From: Flaveria trinervia
Taxonomy: Eukaryota; Streptophyta; Magnoliopsida; Asterales; Asteraceae
NCBI GenBank assembly: GCA_025506515.1
Contig: CM046454.1
Span: forward strand, 59,536,913 to 59,600,912
DNA length: 64,000 nt
Direction of reading: 5' to 3'
A program made the translations under genes and the position numbers. Below are positions 18,819-30,349 of this stretch, one piece after another. Within the stretch, counting starts at the first letter, position 1. Every line of letters starts with the position of its first letter. The notes under the pieces were generated by a model that was not told the DNA's origin, did no database searches, and saw only the letters and a list, made by a program, of their open reading frames with translations.

Positions 18819-21800
18819 ATGGCACTTAACCCTCAGCATAACCAAGTCACGCTTCTTGATTCTTCAAGAGATGCTGACTTCTCTGAAATCATCTCCTTTC
18901 TCACCCAATCAACCTACTACACTGCCCTTACCGTTAACCCCACTATTTACTCCAACCAAATGGCCGAATTTTGGGGAAATGGTCAAGTCGAAACACTAAA
19001 TGGGATTCGTGTACTACGGTCCAGCATCTATGGACAGGAGTTGATCGTCACTGAACAACTCATCAGGGAGCACTTGAGCTTCATGATGAATGAGCTCCCA
19101 CTGAATTCTTAAGAGAGATTTGGATAGCACTTATATCCTAATGGGATATGGTGGAGACATCAGCAGGTCGACAGTTTACAAGTTCAACTTCTCCTACAAT
19201 TGGAAGTTCCTCTTGCATGTTGTTCTTCATTGCTTGTCCAACAAATCCGGAGGATGGGATCAAATCCCTTATGAACTAGGATGCTTAGTTCATGGATTGG
19301 TGAGAGGCCTGCGCTTCAATTACTAACGATTTGTGTTTTCAAATCCGATAGGGAATCTGCAAAGGGAGACATTCTTCATGTATCCTATGTTCCTTCAACA
19401 CATAATCAACTATGAGTTGGACCAGAGCATGCTTGTCTGTGCAGCTGCTCTGACTCTCCCCACATGCGGCCTACCATCTTCAACATTGAAGAAGGTATCC
19501 ACCAACTTCACTAGAAGGTATACCACTCTGCTTCCAGGTATGATTGAGCACATAGCTCCTGGTGACATTCCTATTCACCCCATAGGTGAAGAACCCACAC
19601 TAGCAACCACTACCACAATGCCAACACTACCTTCTCCACCCATCACCATCACTTATCAAAGACCCCCAAATGAACCCTTGTTCAATCTACTCTGATTGAT
19701 CAAGCCCCTCCTGTTCAATCCAAAAAGACTAGAGTGGAAACATGGGCCCCACTCAGTCAGAGGTCTCTCCATCCTTCTCTTTTGACCTAATTTGGGTTTT
19801 GAGTCTCCTTAGTCTCAAACCCAGGAGCCCAATATCCAAACCAACAGCCTTTAGAATGAGTATCTACACTCTTCTGAGCAGCCAACAAGGACAGCCCCAT
19901 CAGAGGCTCAATGCCTGTAACATTGACCAAAGTCTCGGGTCATTAGGCTTAACCTCCCTATCTTTCACTGACCTTCTATTCAAAACTGATGAAGAGATAA
20001 CATCTCTCCATGGCAATGAAGTTGATCTACAATACCCTCTTCAAGATCAATAGATGCCGGAGAAATCCCTTATCTCTAGCCCATCAGCACCAATAACTGA
20101 GGTGAGTCCCACTGATGTGGAGGGGACTCATGTAGATTCAGCTGCCACTAGGAAGGTGCCTCAATGGACCTTGTGGACAGTGGTAACATATCTCAGACTA
20201 AATCTACGGCAACCGAGCCCTTTAATGACTCTGAAAGAGACATCATTGAGCATGGGAAACCAGGGTGCTAAGAAACCACATCTGGTGGTGAGGCTGAACA
20301 TACTAGGTATGTTACCTCATCTCCTTGTGATTCTTCAAAAGAAGATGAGGGAAGCATGCAACTACTTGTTAAAGACCTTCTATTTAAAGTCTTAAACCTT
20401 GAATCCTTGGTTAGGACTTTAGAAGCAAGGTCTGCTACTCAGCAACTTGAGATTGACAATCTCAAGGCTCAACTAGCTGAGAAACAGACAGAGAGGTCTG
20501 TTAGGCATGTACCTACTCAGGTCTCATTGACTTCTTCCTCTAGCTTATCTAGCTCTCAAGATGATGCTACCAAAAAGGGGGAGAATGTTCAAAGACAAAC
20601 ACATGAGAACCATAGAGCCGACCTTCAACTTCAACTCTTCTTTTCCCATCATCACAGTGACTAAGCCACCTCAAGTCATTCTTCAGATTGACCCAAGGAT
20701 GCTCAGTGATCTCTACAGACTCTCACCAAGTTTATGTTGAGATCCTCCTTTGAGTACCAAGCCATGATGCTGCAATGATCTACTTTGGAGCAGAAGAGCT
20801 TCAAAGGCTACTGCACCTTCTACCACTATGGAAGAAGTTGGTCAACCTAAGGTCCACATGGAACCTAAGATTCAATTCGAAGGGAAATAGGGACTGATGG
20901 CCCAGCAACTAAAACATTGGGACATAATTTGCATCTCCTCTACTTCTGAAGCTTAAGTTAAAGCCTCAGAAGAACAAGCTGAATCTTCCGAAGCTGAAAT
21001 GGAAGATACGGAAGGCTATTTAAAATGTCCGAGGAACTGAACATCACAGATGCAATCCTTGAAATGGCATCTGAGGTGAACAGCGAGGACCTTCTGATCA
21101 ACCTCCATCCCGGACACCATCTCTGCCTCTCTCACAATCAAAACCTCTCTCCAAGAACCACCACAGTCAAGATCTTCAAAAGACAAAGGAAAAGGAAGAT
21201 GACTGTGAGAGCTTCAGGAATAGGAGAAGATTGAGAAACTCAAGAAGAAAGGAAGACTTCAAACTAAGAAGTTACTAGCTGCCAGTGCAAAAGCGCTGCA
21301 TCCAATCAGAGGCTGTCATCAATAAAGGAGAGAGAGATCATTGACCAACTCATTGAGTGGAGCTTCCAATGAAGAAACACTCCTGCTACCATTAGAGGAG
21401 TTGGTGGATCTGGAGAAGGCACCAGGCTGAACTTGAAGAAGGCAGGTTGGCCTTGGAGATAGAGGAACAAAAACAGAAGGAGGCTGAATTACAGCTAGGA
21501 GAGACAGTGGAACTTCCTACTCTCCAGAGGCTTTGATCCTCAAGAACTTTCTCCACACAATGATGATACGATCCTCTAGCTCTACAACAAATAGTAGAAT
21601 CATATGGAGAAAGAAAGGAAGAAGGCTGCAAAAGAAAGGCAAGAGAGAAAAAGAAGAAGGAAAGAGCCGAGTCACTGCCTCCAAGAAGCTCATTGAGAGG
21701 CCTGGATGAAGGACTATCTTCGGGCTCATGGCTTCTCTAGAAGGTAGGTGGGTCCCATGTCTGAAAGGACCCTCCAACGGATTGTCAGTGAAATTAAGGC

Positions 21801-22884
21801 TGACATCCGGATAGGGAAAAGGAAAGAGATGTATAGAAGGGTAAAAGGGATGACCTTCACTGCTACCACTCAACCACAACCTGAACCTTTCACCCCTAAA
21901 CCTCCATCATTACCCACACCACTCCCTCACCTCGACCACCCAAACTTCCTATCATCCAACCCAAAACACTAGCCAAACCTCTGAACCTAAACCTACCTAA
22001 TTACCATCCAAACCATCCCCTCAGCCTTCTCAACATATCTCTCTTGAGGAGCTTAAGGCAATCAAGACGAAGCTCGCCAACTGCCCTACTCTAAGCAAAG
22101 TCTCTTGTGTAAAAGACTTTGTCAACATCACCTATGTTGATGGTTCTTCAAGTTCCCTCACAAGAGATAAATTCCTTGATCTGCCTAGAGGAACTTTGGA
22201 CCAGATTGTGAGACTTCTGGGCCTCAACTCAGACTCTTTAAATGATGAAGAGAAGAAGCTCAAAAGGAAACTGGTGACTCTACTGGATACAAAGAAAGAG
22301 TACAAGATTCCTAGTCAGTCTCTTGCTCCTAGAAGGAAGATAATCCAGTGGAGGTTCGATGAACCTTCTCACAACTTTGTTGTGGAAAGAGAGAATGGTG
22401 AAGTCAATAGACTCAATGCAACCTCTCTGCTACACTCCAGCAGGTTCGACATTGCTGAGCAGCAGAGAAGCCATTCCAACCCCTCCAACTCTGAAACTGC
22501 TACACTTATCAGAAATCATCTCAACAGTCTCATCTAGCTGAGTTAACTGCAAAGGCAAAAATTGAAGAGTTGAAGTTGAGAAAACAGGAAGACAAGGAAA
22601 GATCTCCCACCAAAGTGCTGCCTCTCTACATATGGTGGAAGGTCCTGAATTGGAACCGATAGTTTGATGGGAATATGATTACAGTTCCTAATAACTAACT
22701 CTTTTTAGAGGGCAACAACAAAGGTACATGTTATCCAAGGTGACAGCCTGGATTTCCTGTCTACCAAGATCTGTACAAGCTTCTCAGCACCACATCAGGG
22801 AAGAACAAGGAGACAGACAAATATTTACTCTCCTTGGTGCTGAAAGTTTTGAGAAGTCGAGACAAGTGAAGTTTTGGTAGCATC
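18819..22884 (+). pseudogene. Env-position ORF of element 2
   Basis: The start MALNPQHNQV at 18819 is chosen by alignment with elements 1 and 3 and by the leader. The N-terminal domain has TVNPTIYSNQMAEFW and QELIVTEQLI (to TAA at 19110-19112), continues in shifted frames with WKFLLHVVLHCLSNKSGGWDQI (19120-19326) and FFMYPMFLQHIINYEL (19333-19695). Downstream parts are Pro/Ser/Thr-rich then charged and helical (20356-20664: LEARSATQQLEIDNLKAQLAEK, coiled-coil like). The final part includes an open stretch 22196-22537 (VRLLGLNSDSLNDEEKKLK). About ten breaks are visible. No membrane segment is seen. Function unknown. Confidence 0.75.
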
Positions 22885-22897
22885 AGCCTAGGGGGAG
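22885..22897 (+). promoter_or_regulatory. Polypurine tract of element 2
   Basis: AGCCTAGGGGGAG ends two bases before the TG of LTR A2, the standard position for plus-strand priming. Confidence 0.85.
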
Positions 22898-22899
22898 TT

Positions 22900-23762
22900 T
22901 GTTGAATCAAGAAGAAGGCTAATGCAACCAAAACTATGTCACTTAAGTTATATTGGTGCTGCATGCAAAGGCTTCCGAAGCTTAACATGGAACTTCCGAA
23001 GGTTGTAGAGTTCTTCCGAAGACAAAGAGAAAGACCAACTTCCGAAGACAGAACTCTACTTCTGAAGACAAGTGCATACTTCCGAAGTTCAAGACTTAGA
23101 ATAATTAAGTAAAGACCACTTCCGAAGTATGATGAAAAGAAGAAGTTTCCAAGCCTTGGAAGAAGCATCCTCTTCCGAAATGTAAGTGCCTTCAGAAGTA
23201 CTTACTCTTCCGAAGCCATTTAACCTTCGGAAGACACTGCTATGAACCAGTGGACACAAGTATGGTCTCTGACACTCCGCTGTAGACTTCTGATACAGCA
23301 TGGCTTCTTCCTAAAGAGCCATGTTGTTGACCATACTTTATTCTACTGTTTACCTTTTTATGATAGTACATGTTACCAACTTTAGTTGGTGACAAAGGGT
23401 AAGTCAAGGACATGTCCTGACTACCATATCTCTGATAAGACTTTATCCGAGATACCTTAAACTATAGTCTTGTAGTATAGGCTTTAGCTAAAGGATCCCA
23501 GCTGGCATTAAAGTATATCTGGCTGTAGATAGTATTATATATTCTCCTTGTAACTCATAGAACAGATTTATCATCTGCTTGTAAGAGTTTTGTATATTGA
23601 GTTGAGAATCAATATATAAAAGTATCTTCAAAATTATCTTACTGTGTTCTTTATTACTTTCTATATTGTGATCAACTCTTATTGATTCTTCATATACCCG
23701 AGTGTTGTTCTAGGTGAGTTTGAGAGAAAACATTTTGTTTAAGTGACAACACCGATCCTGCA
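22900..23762 (+). repeat. LTR A2 (863 bp), 3' LTR of element 2
   Basis: It begins TGTTGAATC and ends GATCCTGCA. The U3 start resembles LTR B2 and holds about eight exact CTTCSGAAG words (22972, 22993, 23013, 23039, 23079, 23119, 23207, 23225). The second half from about 23465 is nearly the same as LTR A1 from 3014. It is therefore a mosaic of a CTTCSGAAG-type U3 and an A-type R/U5. Hairpins lie at 23402-23422 and 23499-23525. Confidence 0.88.
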
Positions 23763-23806
23763 GGTTTCACACATAATCATTTAGTACTCCGTATGTACAC
23801 AGTCCA
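23763..23806 (+). repeat. 44-bp fragment of A-type LTR
   Basis: This short block (GGTTTCACACATAATC onward) matches positions about 2979-3020 of LTR A1 with a few changes. It sits between the end of LTR A2 and the truncated end of element 4, so it marks a rearrangement junction. Confidence 0.6.
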
Positions 23807-26195
23807 TAACAATATGCTCATGAGGAATGACCACCCCGGGCTTGAGAACAATGCACTCATGCTCCGTAAAAAGCATGTTATGACTCTGATCACAAAATTG
23901 GGATACACTTAGAAGATTGTACCGAAGCTCCTTGACAAAGTTTACCTTTTCAATGTTGAGCTTACCATTTATGACCTACCCCTTCTAGAAATGTAACCAC
24001 CTTTATCTCTTCTAAAAGTAACTAGTCCTCCATCAATCCTTTCAAAGTTCTGGAGTAGTGACCTATTTCCTATCATGTGCCTGGAACAGTCACTATCAAT
24101 AATCCAGACATTCTTATTTGTCTTGAGCTATTCCTGCACAAAGACACTGATTAGTTACATTTGGAAATCCAAGCCTTATTGGTCTTGGGCTCGTTAAAAG
24201 AAGGAGGTAATGCAATAGTAACATATCCTATAGTTGTGCTTTGAAGATCTTGTGTTGTTGTTGATGGGAACATTCAGTCACTTGGTTTTTCTTCGACTTC
24301 CACACCACCTTTGGAAGTTTGGACTTGACTTTCAACACTTTGGAAGCTTTTGATATTTCGGAAGTGACTGGACCTTCGGAAGATTCTGCAGACACTGCAG
24401 TAGACTTCAGTGCTTCGGAAGTATTCCTTTCTTCCGAGACCAAATTTTCTTTCCAAGGAAACTTTCCACTTGCCTTCTTCTTTAATTTGGAGCTTCTGAA
24501 GGAAACAAATTTTCTTTCCGAAGCTAAAGTTTTCTTGGAACTCTTGGAAGTCCTTTTCTTGATCATATGGAGAGTACCTCTTGGATTGTATGGATAATCC
24601 TTAGCAAGATGAGAGATACATTCACACATAACACATTCTGTTTTCTTCTTCCCAAGAGCCTTCTGCTGAGAACAAGAATGATCTTGATCACATCCATTCT
24701 CCACCTTCATATTTGCAGATGCTGAGACAGTCCTTTTGGGCTAAGAACTGTTCTTGGAGTTGGATGGTCCAGGCTGTGTAGCAGTGCTACATAATAGATC
24801 AGCCTTCTTGGTGCTAAGATGATTTGAACATGAACCAGAACTCTTAGAAGAAGAGTTTAGGTTGATGTCTTCAGTCTTCACCACTTCAAATCCTACAGAG
24901 ATAAAAACTTGTTTCTGCCTAGAATCAAAAATGGCATTAATCTCTTGAGCCTTCCTAGCTTTTCTCTTGCTCTTTCTGATCAAGTTCTTCCTCATAGACT
25001 TGGTCATCACAGTCTTCTTCTTCTCCTCAGAAGGATAGTGACCCTTCTTAGAATCCTCTTCTTCACTCTCCTTAGAGGAATTCTTCACTATCACTTCTTC
25101 ATCCTCTTCACTTAAGGGGTCTATGAGGGAAGCTCATCTTCATAAGTTCCAGACCTAGGTGATCTTACAGACATGATTGTGTGTGGAAGAGCTATCTTAT
25201 TAGATCCCAGTCCCTGCTTGTTTTGATAGCACACCTTGTTGTGCAGGGATGAGGATATCATGTTCTTAAAGGTGTCTTCTTTATGAACACACTTTTTTGC
25301 CCTGGATTTATTGATCACAAGCTCAGCCTGGCACTTAGTCAGCTTAGTTATGAGATCCTTGATCTGAGTCCTCTAATTTGTATGCTCATGTTTTAGAACT
25401 TAAATGGTTTTCTCTATGTCCTCTATCTTTAGTTTATAATCATTTTCAGTCTTTCTAAAATCAACTTTTAAGATGTTTAAGGACTCAAGATCAGATCCTA
25501 TTTCTAAGTTGTAGGACCTGTATCCGTTAACTTTAGCAATGCATTCAGGGGAACAGAGATGTTCTAATACCTTGGCTTCATCATGATCTGCCATCAGTGC
25601 TTGGTTTGGATAAGCATCTTCCACGTGAAAGCTCCAGTCAAAGCCTACTTCTTCAACAGCAATTGTAGCTTGCTGCTTTGGCTTCTTAATCTAGGTAGCT
25701 TTGTCAGTGTAGTTTGGTCTGGATTGTGCTTGGACATCATTTGTTCTTGGTGCCTTACACTCCCTGGCAAAGTGGCCCATCAAGTTACAGTTGTAACACT
25801 TGACTTTGCTTTTATACATAGAGTTTGAAAGAGCAGTCTAAAGGGCTGTCATGGCCTTCTAGTCAATCTCTACTCTCTTTTTATCTTTATCTGAGTAGTT
25901 ACCACAGCCTTGGGGATCATACCACCACCAGTAGCATAAGAGGTGCTTGGTATGTAAGGTCCATTTTCAACAAACTCCCATATTCTTGAGTCTAGAGACC
26001 TGATGAAGCCTTCCATTTATTTGGCACCAGGTGTCAAAGTCATCAAGAGTGATCAGTGGGGACTTTGTTATGGTTCCAATTTCCATATCAGATTTGGAAA
26101 TGGCTACCATTTGATAAGTTAAGTATTTTATGTGTGTGAGGGATCTTAAGATTGTGAGATCTTATATCAAGAGCCTCGAATGCTCTATTACCAAA
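23807..26195 (-). pseudogene. gag: Element 4: gag and protease remnant, minus strand
   Basis: Reading leftward from LTR B2: a PBS-like site, a gag start (GTITKSPLITLDDF, near 26090), then an abrupt change to a CCHC knuckle CYNCNLMGHFAREC (about 25800-25755), showing that most of the capsid is deleted. A coiled-coil-like stretch follows (25624-25120). The second knuckle has its last Cys changed to Tyr (CVMCECISHLAKDY, near 24630). A Lys/Ser-rich linker with CTTCSGAAG words is next (24525-24353). The protease motif is DSD in place of DSG (near 24100). It stops in the pre-integrase region at 23807; integrase and RT are missing. Confidence 0.85.
26182..26194 (-). promoter_or_regulatory. Primer-binding site of element 4
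   Basis: On the minus strand TTGGTAATAGAGC follows the LTR end by one or two bases. It differs from the initiator tRNA-Met PBS by two bases. Confidence 0.75.
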
Positions 26196-27004
26196 TGTAG
26201 GACCGGTGAAGGGTACGCACTTACAACACAACAACACAATGAGGAAAGTTGCTACGAACACTTAACTGAAACAATGAAACTAGTTAACCTCTAGTAATGA
26301 TGCTAAGAACACAAGTAAATATGAGACAGAACAAGATAGAAAAATAAACAAGGAGATAGTTTTCAAGATTATAGTATATTGTCTTCTCAAGTTCTATTAC
26401 AAATGTTACAAAGCATAATCAGAAAGTTACAAGTACTTGAGATACATATACTACATCCTACAGTCGGCTATACTTTGAAGGTCAGTTGGATACAATTATT
26501 AGACACAAACAAAATCAATTGTAGAGTCAAAAGATAGATTGCCTTTTGACTAGTGACTATGACATGCCATAGCTCACATCCTAATATATTACAAAAAGGA
26601 TAAAGTACATAAAGTAGAAAGTTACACACTCAAGACCTCAATGTACAATTACCAAAAGCATGGATCTTTTTACCAACTTATGAAAGTTAGTGACTTTATA
26701 GAGTTGCAGTGGAAAGGGGTCCAGCTTTATGGAAAAGTACATCAGATAAAGCATGTGTTCAAAAGTATTCGGAAGAAATCTGTCTTCAAGTGTTGGCTTT
26801 GGAAGACTTTGTCTTTGAAGCTTCGGAAGACTTCATCTTTGGCTTCGGAAGATATTGGTCTTGGCTTCGGAAGATTTCACACTTAGAATATTTCTGATGC
26901 TGGTGTGAAACTTCCGAAGCATTCTACTTCAATACACTTGTGCATGCATGCAGGAGAGACTTTGGGTGTTTGGGTTGCATGAGCCTTTATATGTAATCCT
27001 TACA
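26196..27004 (-). repeat. LTR B2 (809 bp), 5' LTR of element 4
   Basis: On the plus strand it reads TGTAGGACC...ATCCTTACA. It aligns along its length with LTR B1 (reverse complement). CTTCSGAAG words are concentrated at 26768-26920, which is U3 in this orientation. The GTCAAAAG/CTTTTGAC hairpin is kept at about 26526-26552. The CAGCTGG stem is mutated here. Confidence 0.88.
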
Positions 27005-28186
27005 AACTTAGTTTGCTTCATTTGCTTGTAAGTTATCTTCTATTAATTTTTTGTTTAGATTTGTTAAGTTTTGATGTGGGTTGAGTTTATTACTTGTGAG
27101 AATTGAGAATTTGTAACTCGAGCCGATGTCTAGAATCTTCAAATGTAGTCAAACATTGCAATTTAGTAGAGCTTTTTTGTGGCACTTTTCTTTTATTCTT
27201 ACATTCTATTAAATATGGATAAATTTTATTCAACAGATCTACATGTGGTCCAGTAATATTTTGTTTGATTAAGCTTATTGTTTGTGTTAATTTTTTGTTT
27301 TGTCTTATTCACTAGTTGTTTATGCTAAATTGTTAAGTTTATATTTGTTTAAAACTTTGTAGGATCCACCGGAGTATGAATGCCATTGAAGGAGAAGATT
27401 GATTTTGATTGTGAAAAGCTACCACATAAGAAGGTTTGTTAGTGTAATAAGTTACCTACTTCTATAAGTCAATTCCTTTATGTGTTTTTTTATAACAAGA
27501 AATAAAATTTTGACTTCATTGTTCTAGACGCCCAATGTTAATTTGTTATTTCGTTTTTATTTCATTTATAGTAAAAATTTCTAGCAAAGGCAAACGAGGA
27601 GTTAGTAAGTGCAACAAGAAGTTTAAAGATCCAAACAAATTTACAATTGAGTTCGATAAGAATGACTTAGAGATTGGGGATAATGTAGCGCTTTTAAAGT
27701 CATGGATTGCTATTGAGTTTAGTGTCATACACCAACCGACGGGTGAATCATCGAGGCGAATGAATGTGAAACTATTGTTCATAGCACATCCAACTAAATA
27801 AGTTGAAATATTATTAAATATCATTTTCATTGAACATTACAAGACAATTAAATCATTACAATACAAACAAGATACAAACAACAACATCGAGGTGGACGAA
27901 TGTAAGTATGTTTACCGTCTACATAAGTTGATTTTGGTGTTATCATAGAAACACTTTGATTGTGATGGTCTAACGATGTATACTTCATTGATTCTAAGTT
28001 TTCAATCATATTTGCTTTTTTAATTCTAATAGTATCTCATATGGTGAACAACGAGACTTTTAATTGTTTTGACTAAAACTTTAATCTTTAAGATGCTTAG
28101 ATATTTATAAGTATATATAAATATTTATTCTATTTGCATGTTTATTAGAATCTCTGCCATCAAAAGACAAATTTGAGATCTTAGAT
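27005..28186 (+). other. AT-rich DNA with a possible CACTA transposase fragment
   Basis: Mostly AT-rich with no clear gene. The frame 27535-27801 (88 codons) encodes KRGVSKCNKKFKDPNKFTIE followed by a 'GDN' segment. This pattern recalls the conserved region of plant CACTA (En/Spm-like) ORFs (RG...C...G..IGDN), but the match is by eye and short. A CACTAG at 27313 is not matched by a convincing partner end. I see nothing else here. Confidence 0.3.
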
Positions 28187-29310
28187 TTTCATTGATTCTT
28201 AGTTGTGGAGTGATTTTCTTAAATCTTTTAAAATTTTAAGATGATAAATATTATATTTTGCTAGGCGAGAACCAAAATGGAAGTGTGAACCAAAAATCAA
28301 AATGGAAGTGTGAACCAAGAACCAAAATGGAAGTGTGAATCAAAAGCTATTGAAAGTATTACATGATTTATTTGATATTGATATTAATGTAATTTACATT
28401 ATCCATTTGCAAAGATGCATTACTTGTACTGGTTTATGAAATATTTGAAGTTTATAAATTATAAATACTTGTACTACTGACATTTGAACAAGCATTTGAA
28501 TACTTATAAATATTTGAATATTTGAATATTTTTTGTTTGGTTTTTAAATTTAAAAATACAAAGCAAACAAATAATATATAAGAAACGATGTAAAAAAGGA
28601 TAAAAAATCGCTGTATTTGTTATTCCTTAAGAGCGAATTGAAAAAGAAAAAAAGAAAAAGAAAAGTAAATACACGCTGTAAAATGTAAATTTGGCAAGCG
28701 TTGTAAAAAAATTATTAAATCAATTTACAAAATATATTACTTTAAACAAAATATTATTAATTTTATGGCGTTTTATGTATACGTTGTAAAAAGAATTTTA
28801 AAAATTCAATTTAAAAAAAACATTATTAATTTTACAGCGCATTAATTACCTTTATGTTGTAAAAAGAAATTTTATTTTACACAGCATATAGTTTTATAGT
28901 GCTTCACTAAACGTTGTATATGCGCTTGAACTAAAACTTTAATTACTTTTATATACTAGTGGGTTCTGTTGGATCTAATTGCTGGTTTTATGTGTTGCGC
29001 TTGAACTAAAAATTCATAGGATTTTCCTCCAAAGCTTTCGGACTACAATGTGTCAGTGTTTAGACCTTCGCTTCATGGAAGATCAGATTGCGAAATTGAT
29101 CACCCTAGGCACAGTAAGTTAATTCAATCTCTCAAAATTTGCATGATTTTACGGATGCTTCTTCACATATTTAAGCATTAGAATGAGCCCCGAAAAGTCT
29201 GCAGAATCAACTGGTTTGTTTTAGTAAACTTTTCATTTTCAATATTAACCATCATTTTGTGAGATCCTCCTCCATCTATATTTGCAAGGAGCAATCTCAG
29301 GAGCTTTACA

Positions 29311-29538
29311 ATGGTATTAGCGGAGATACTAACAAGAGAAACAGTTTCTGATACAAATCCTCTCATGAAGATGAAAGATTTACTCCAACGTAAAGAAATG
29401 CCGAATGATCCAAGATCGTTGGGTTCTATCGCAAATCATTGTTTTGAAACCTGCAATGATGTGGATTCAGAGTCCAAGATGCTAAAGCTTTTAAAGAAGT
29501 TTGACAACATATCCCAACATGGCAAAATGAGGCATTGA
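29311..29538 (+). pseudogene. Unidentified gene fragment in copy A
   Basis: A 75-codon frame (ILTRETVSDTNPLMKMKDLL ... SLGSIANHCFETCNDVDSES) looks like real protein by composition, and its homologue in copy B (43565-43804) differs by substitutions and a frame break. An upstream bit at 29047-29119 begins ATG and ends ACA|GTAAGT, a good splice donor. They may be exons of one captured gene. I cannot name the family. Confidence 0.4.
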
Positions 29539-29943
29539 CCACATCTTAGAAAACTAATTCACAATCAATATGAATTATGAGAACATGATAGCATGCACTT
29601 CAGTTAGTAGTTGTACAATTCCGGCCACATCGTTGTTGGTTAAGGCCCATTCCATACACACACAACACTCACACATGTATTTATGTTAAAATGAATTCGC
29701 TGCTTGATCTACAACTTTATTGATAGTAAACTTATATTAAATAGGAAATAAAGAAACTTGATCCCAAAGAAAAATACCTAACCCATTACTACTATGTGAA
29801 GTGCATAAAAGCCAGGAAAACAAGTCCACTGCTTTGACCCATTGAACATTAATTACACATGTGAAACTAAAACAAATAGAAAAGACTTAAAATCTGCTAA
29901 ACTCATGAACTGATCCACAACTTCGACCCGTGACTCTTTCACA

Positions 29944-30045
29944 TGCAGATCGTGGACTTGTGTGCCTAGCGAACAAATTGCTTAATCCCACAATCGTTCT
30001 GCTTTTTGATTTTATCAAGTTGTATCCAACTATACGAAATTACCA
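29944..30045 (+). pseudogene. Fragment resembling motif A of B-family DNA polymerase (copy A)
   Basis: The translation contains PTIVLLFDFIKLYPTIRNY. Motif A of B-family polymerases has the form LLDFxSLYPSI, so D, F, LYP and I agree while the Ser positions differ. Only about 34 codons remain. The copy B counterpart is 44242-44345. It may be a captured exon of a polymerase such as pol alpha, held at low confidence because the match is short and made by eye. Confidence 0.3.
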
Positions 30046-30349
30046 TCATGAGTATTTTACTCAAGATAATTAAAATCTGCACTACTAACTCACATTCCTT
30101 CAAAACATATTGGCTTACCTTCCTAGTGTGTGTGAGAGAGAAGTAGAACCTTAAAGATTAGGGAAAATAAAAAAGAAAGGGTTAACACAATATTAGTGCA
30201 CTGCATGGGAATTTACTAGTTATATATAAAAATTACATCAAAAACTAATTTCTTATGTGATAAAAATAGAATCATCTTAATGCATACTGTTGAAATTTTC
30301 AGTTTATCCTAATATTCTTTCAATTTAATGTGGGTTTCTTATTTGTGTT

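Larger units (their letters stand above)
13792..22899 (+). mobile_element. Element 2: Sirevirus-like copia, 5'-truncated
   Basis: Internal order is gag C-terminal half, protease, integrase, RT, RNase H, spacer with CTTCSGAAG words, env-position ORF, PPT, then LTR A2. The 5' LTR, PBS and first part of gag are absent; the sequence starts exactly at the end of LTR B1. Many frameshifts make it defective. Confidence 0.85.
28187..30349 (+). repeat. Copy A of a ~2.1-kb duplicated segment
   Basis: From ATTTTCATTGATTC onward this sequence matches 42457-44485 plus the first 59 bases of the X LTR, with scattered substitutions, a different number of 25-bp units (three at 28262-28345 against four at 42541-42645) and about 120 extra bases (near 30046-30165). 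Contents: the 25-bp minisatellite, an AT-rich part with many GCGTTGTAAAA/ACGCTGTAAA motifs (28600-28935) like CACTA subterminal repeats, two gene fragments, and at 30291 the start of an X-type LTR. Confidence 0.88.

Noticed and set aside
24319..24597. Plus-strand frame within element 4
   Set aside because: It is opposite to the gag linker frame (24710-24228, minus), which has the recognisable knuckle; the plus frame has no known features.
27313..28964. Complete CACTA element from CACTAG (27313) to ACTAGTG (28964)
   Set aside because: Only about seven terminal bases match and the flanking 3-bp sequences differ, so ends and target duplication are not convincing.
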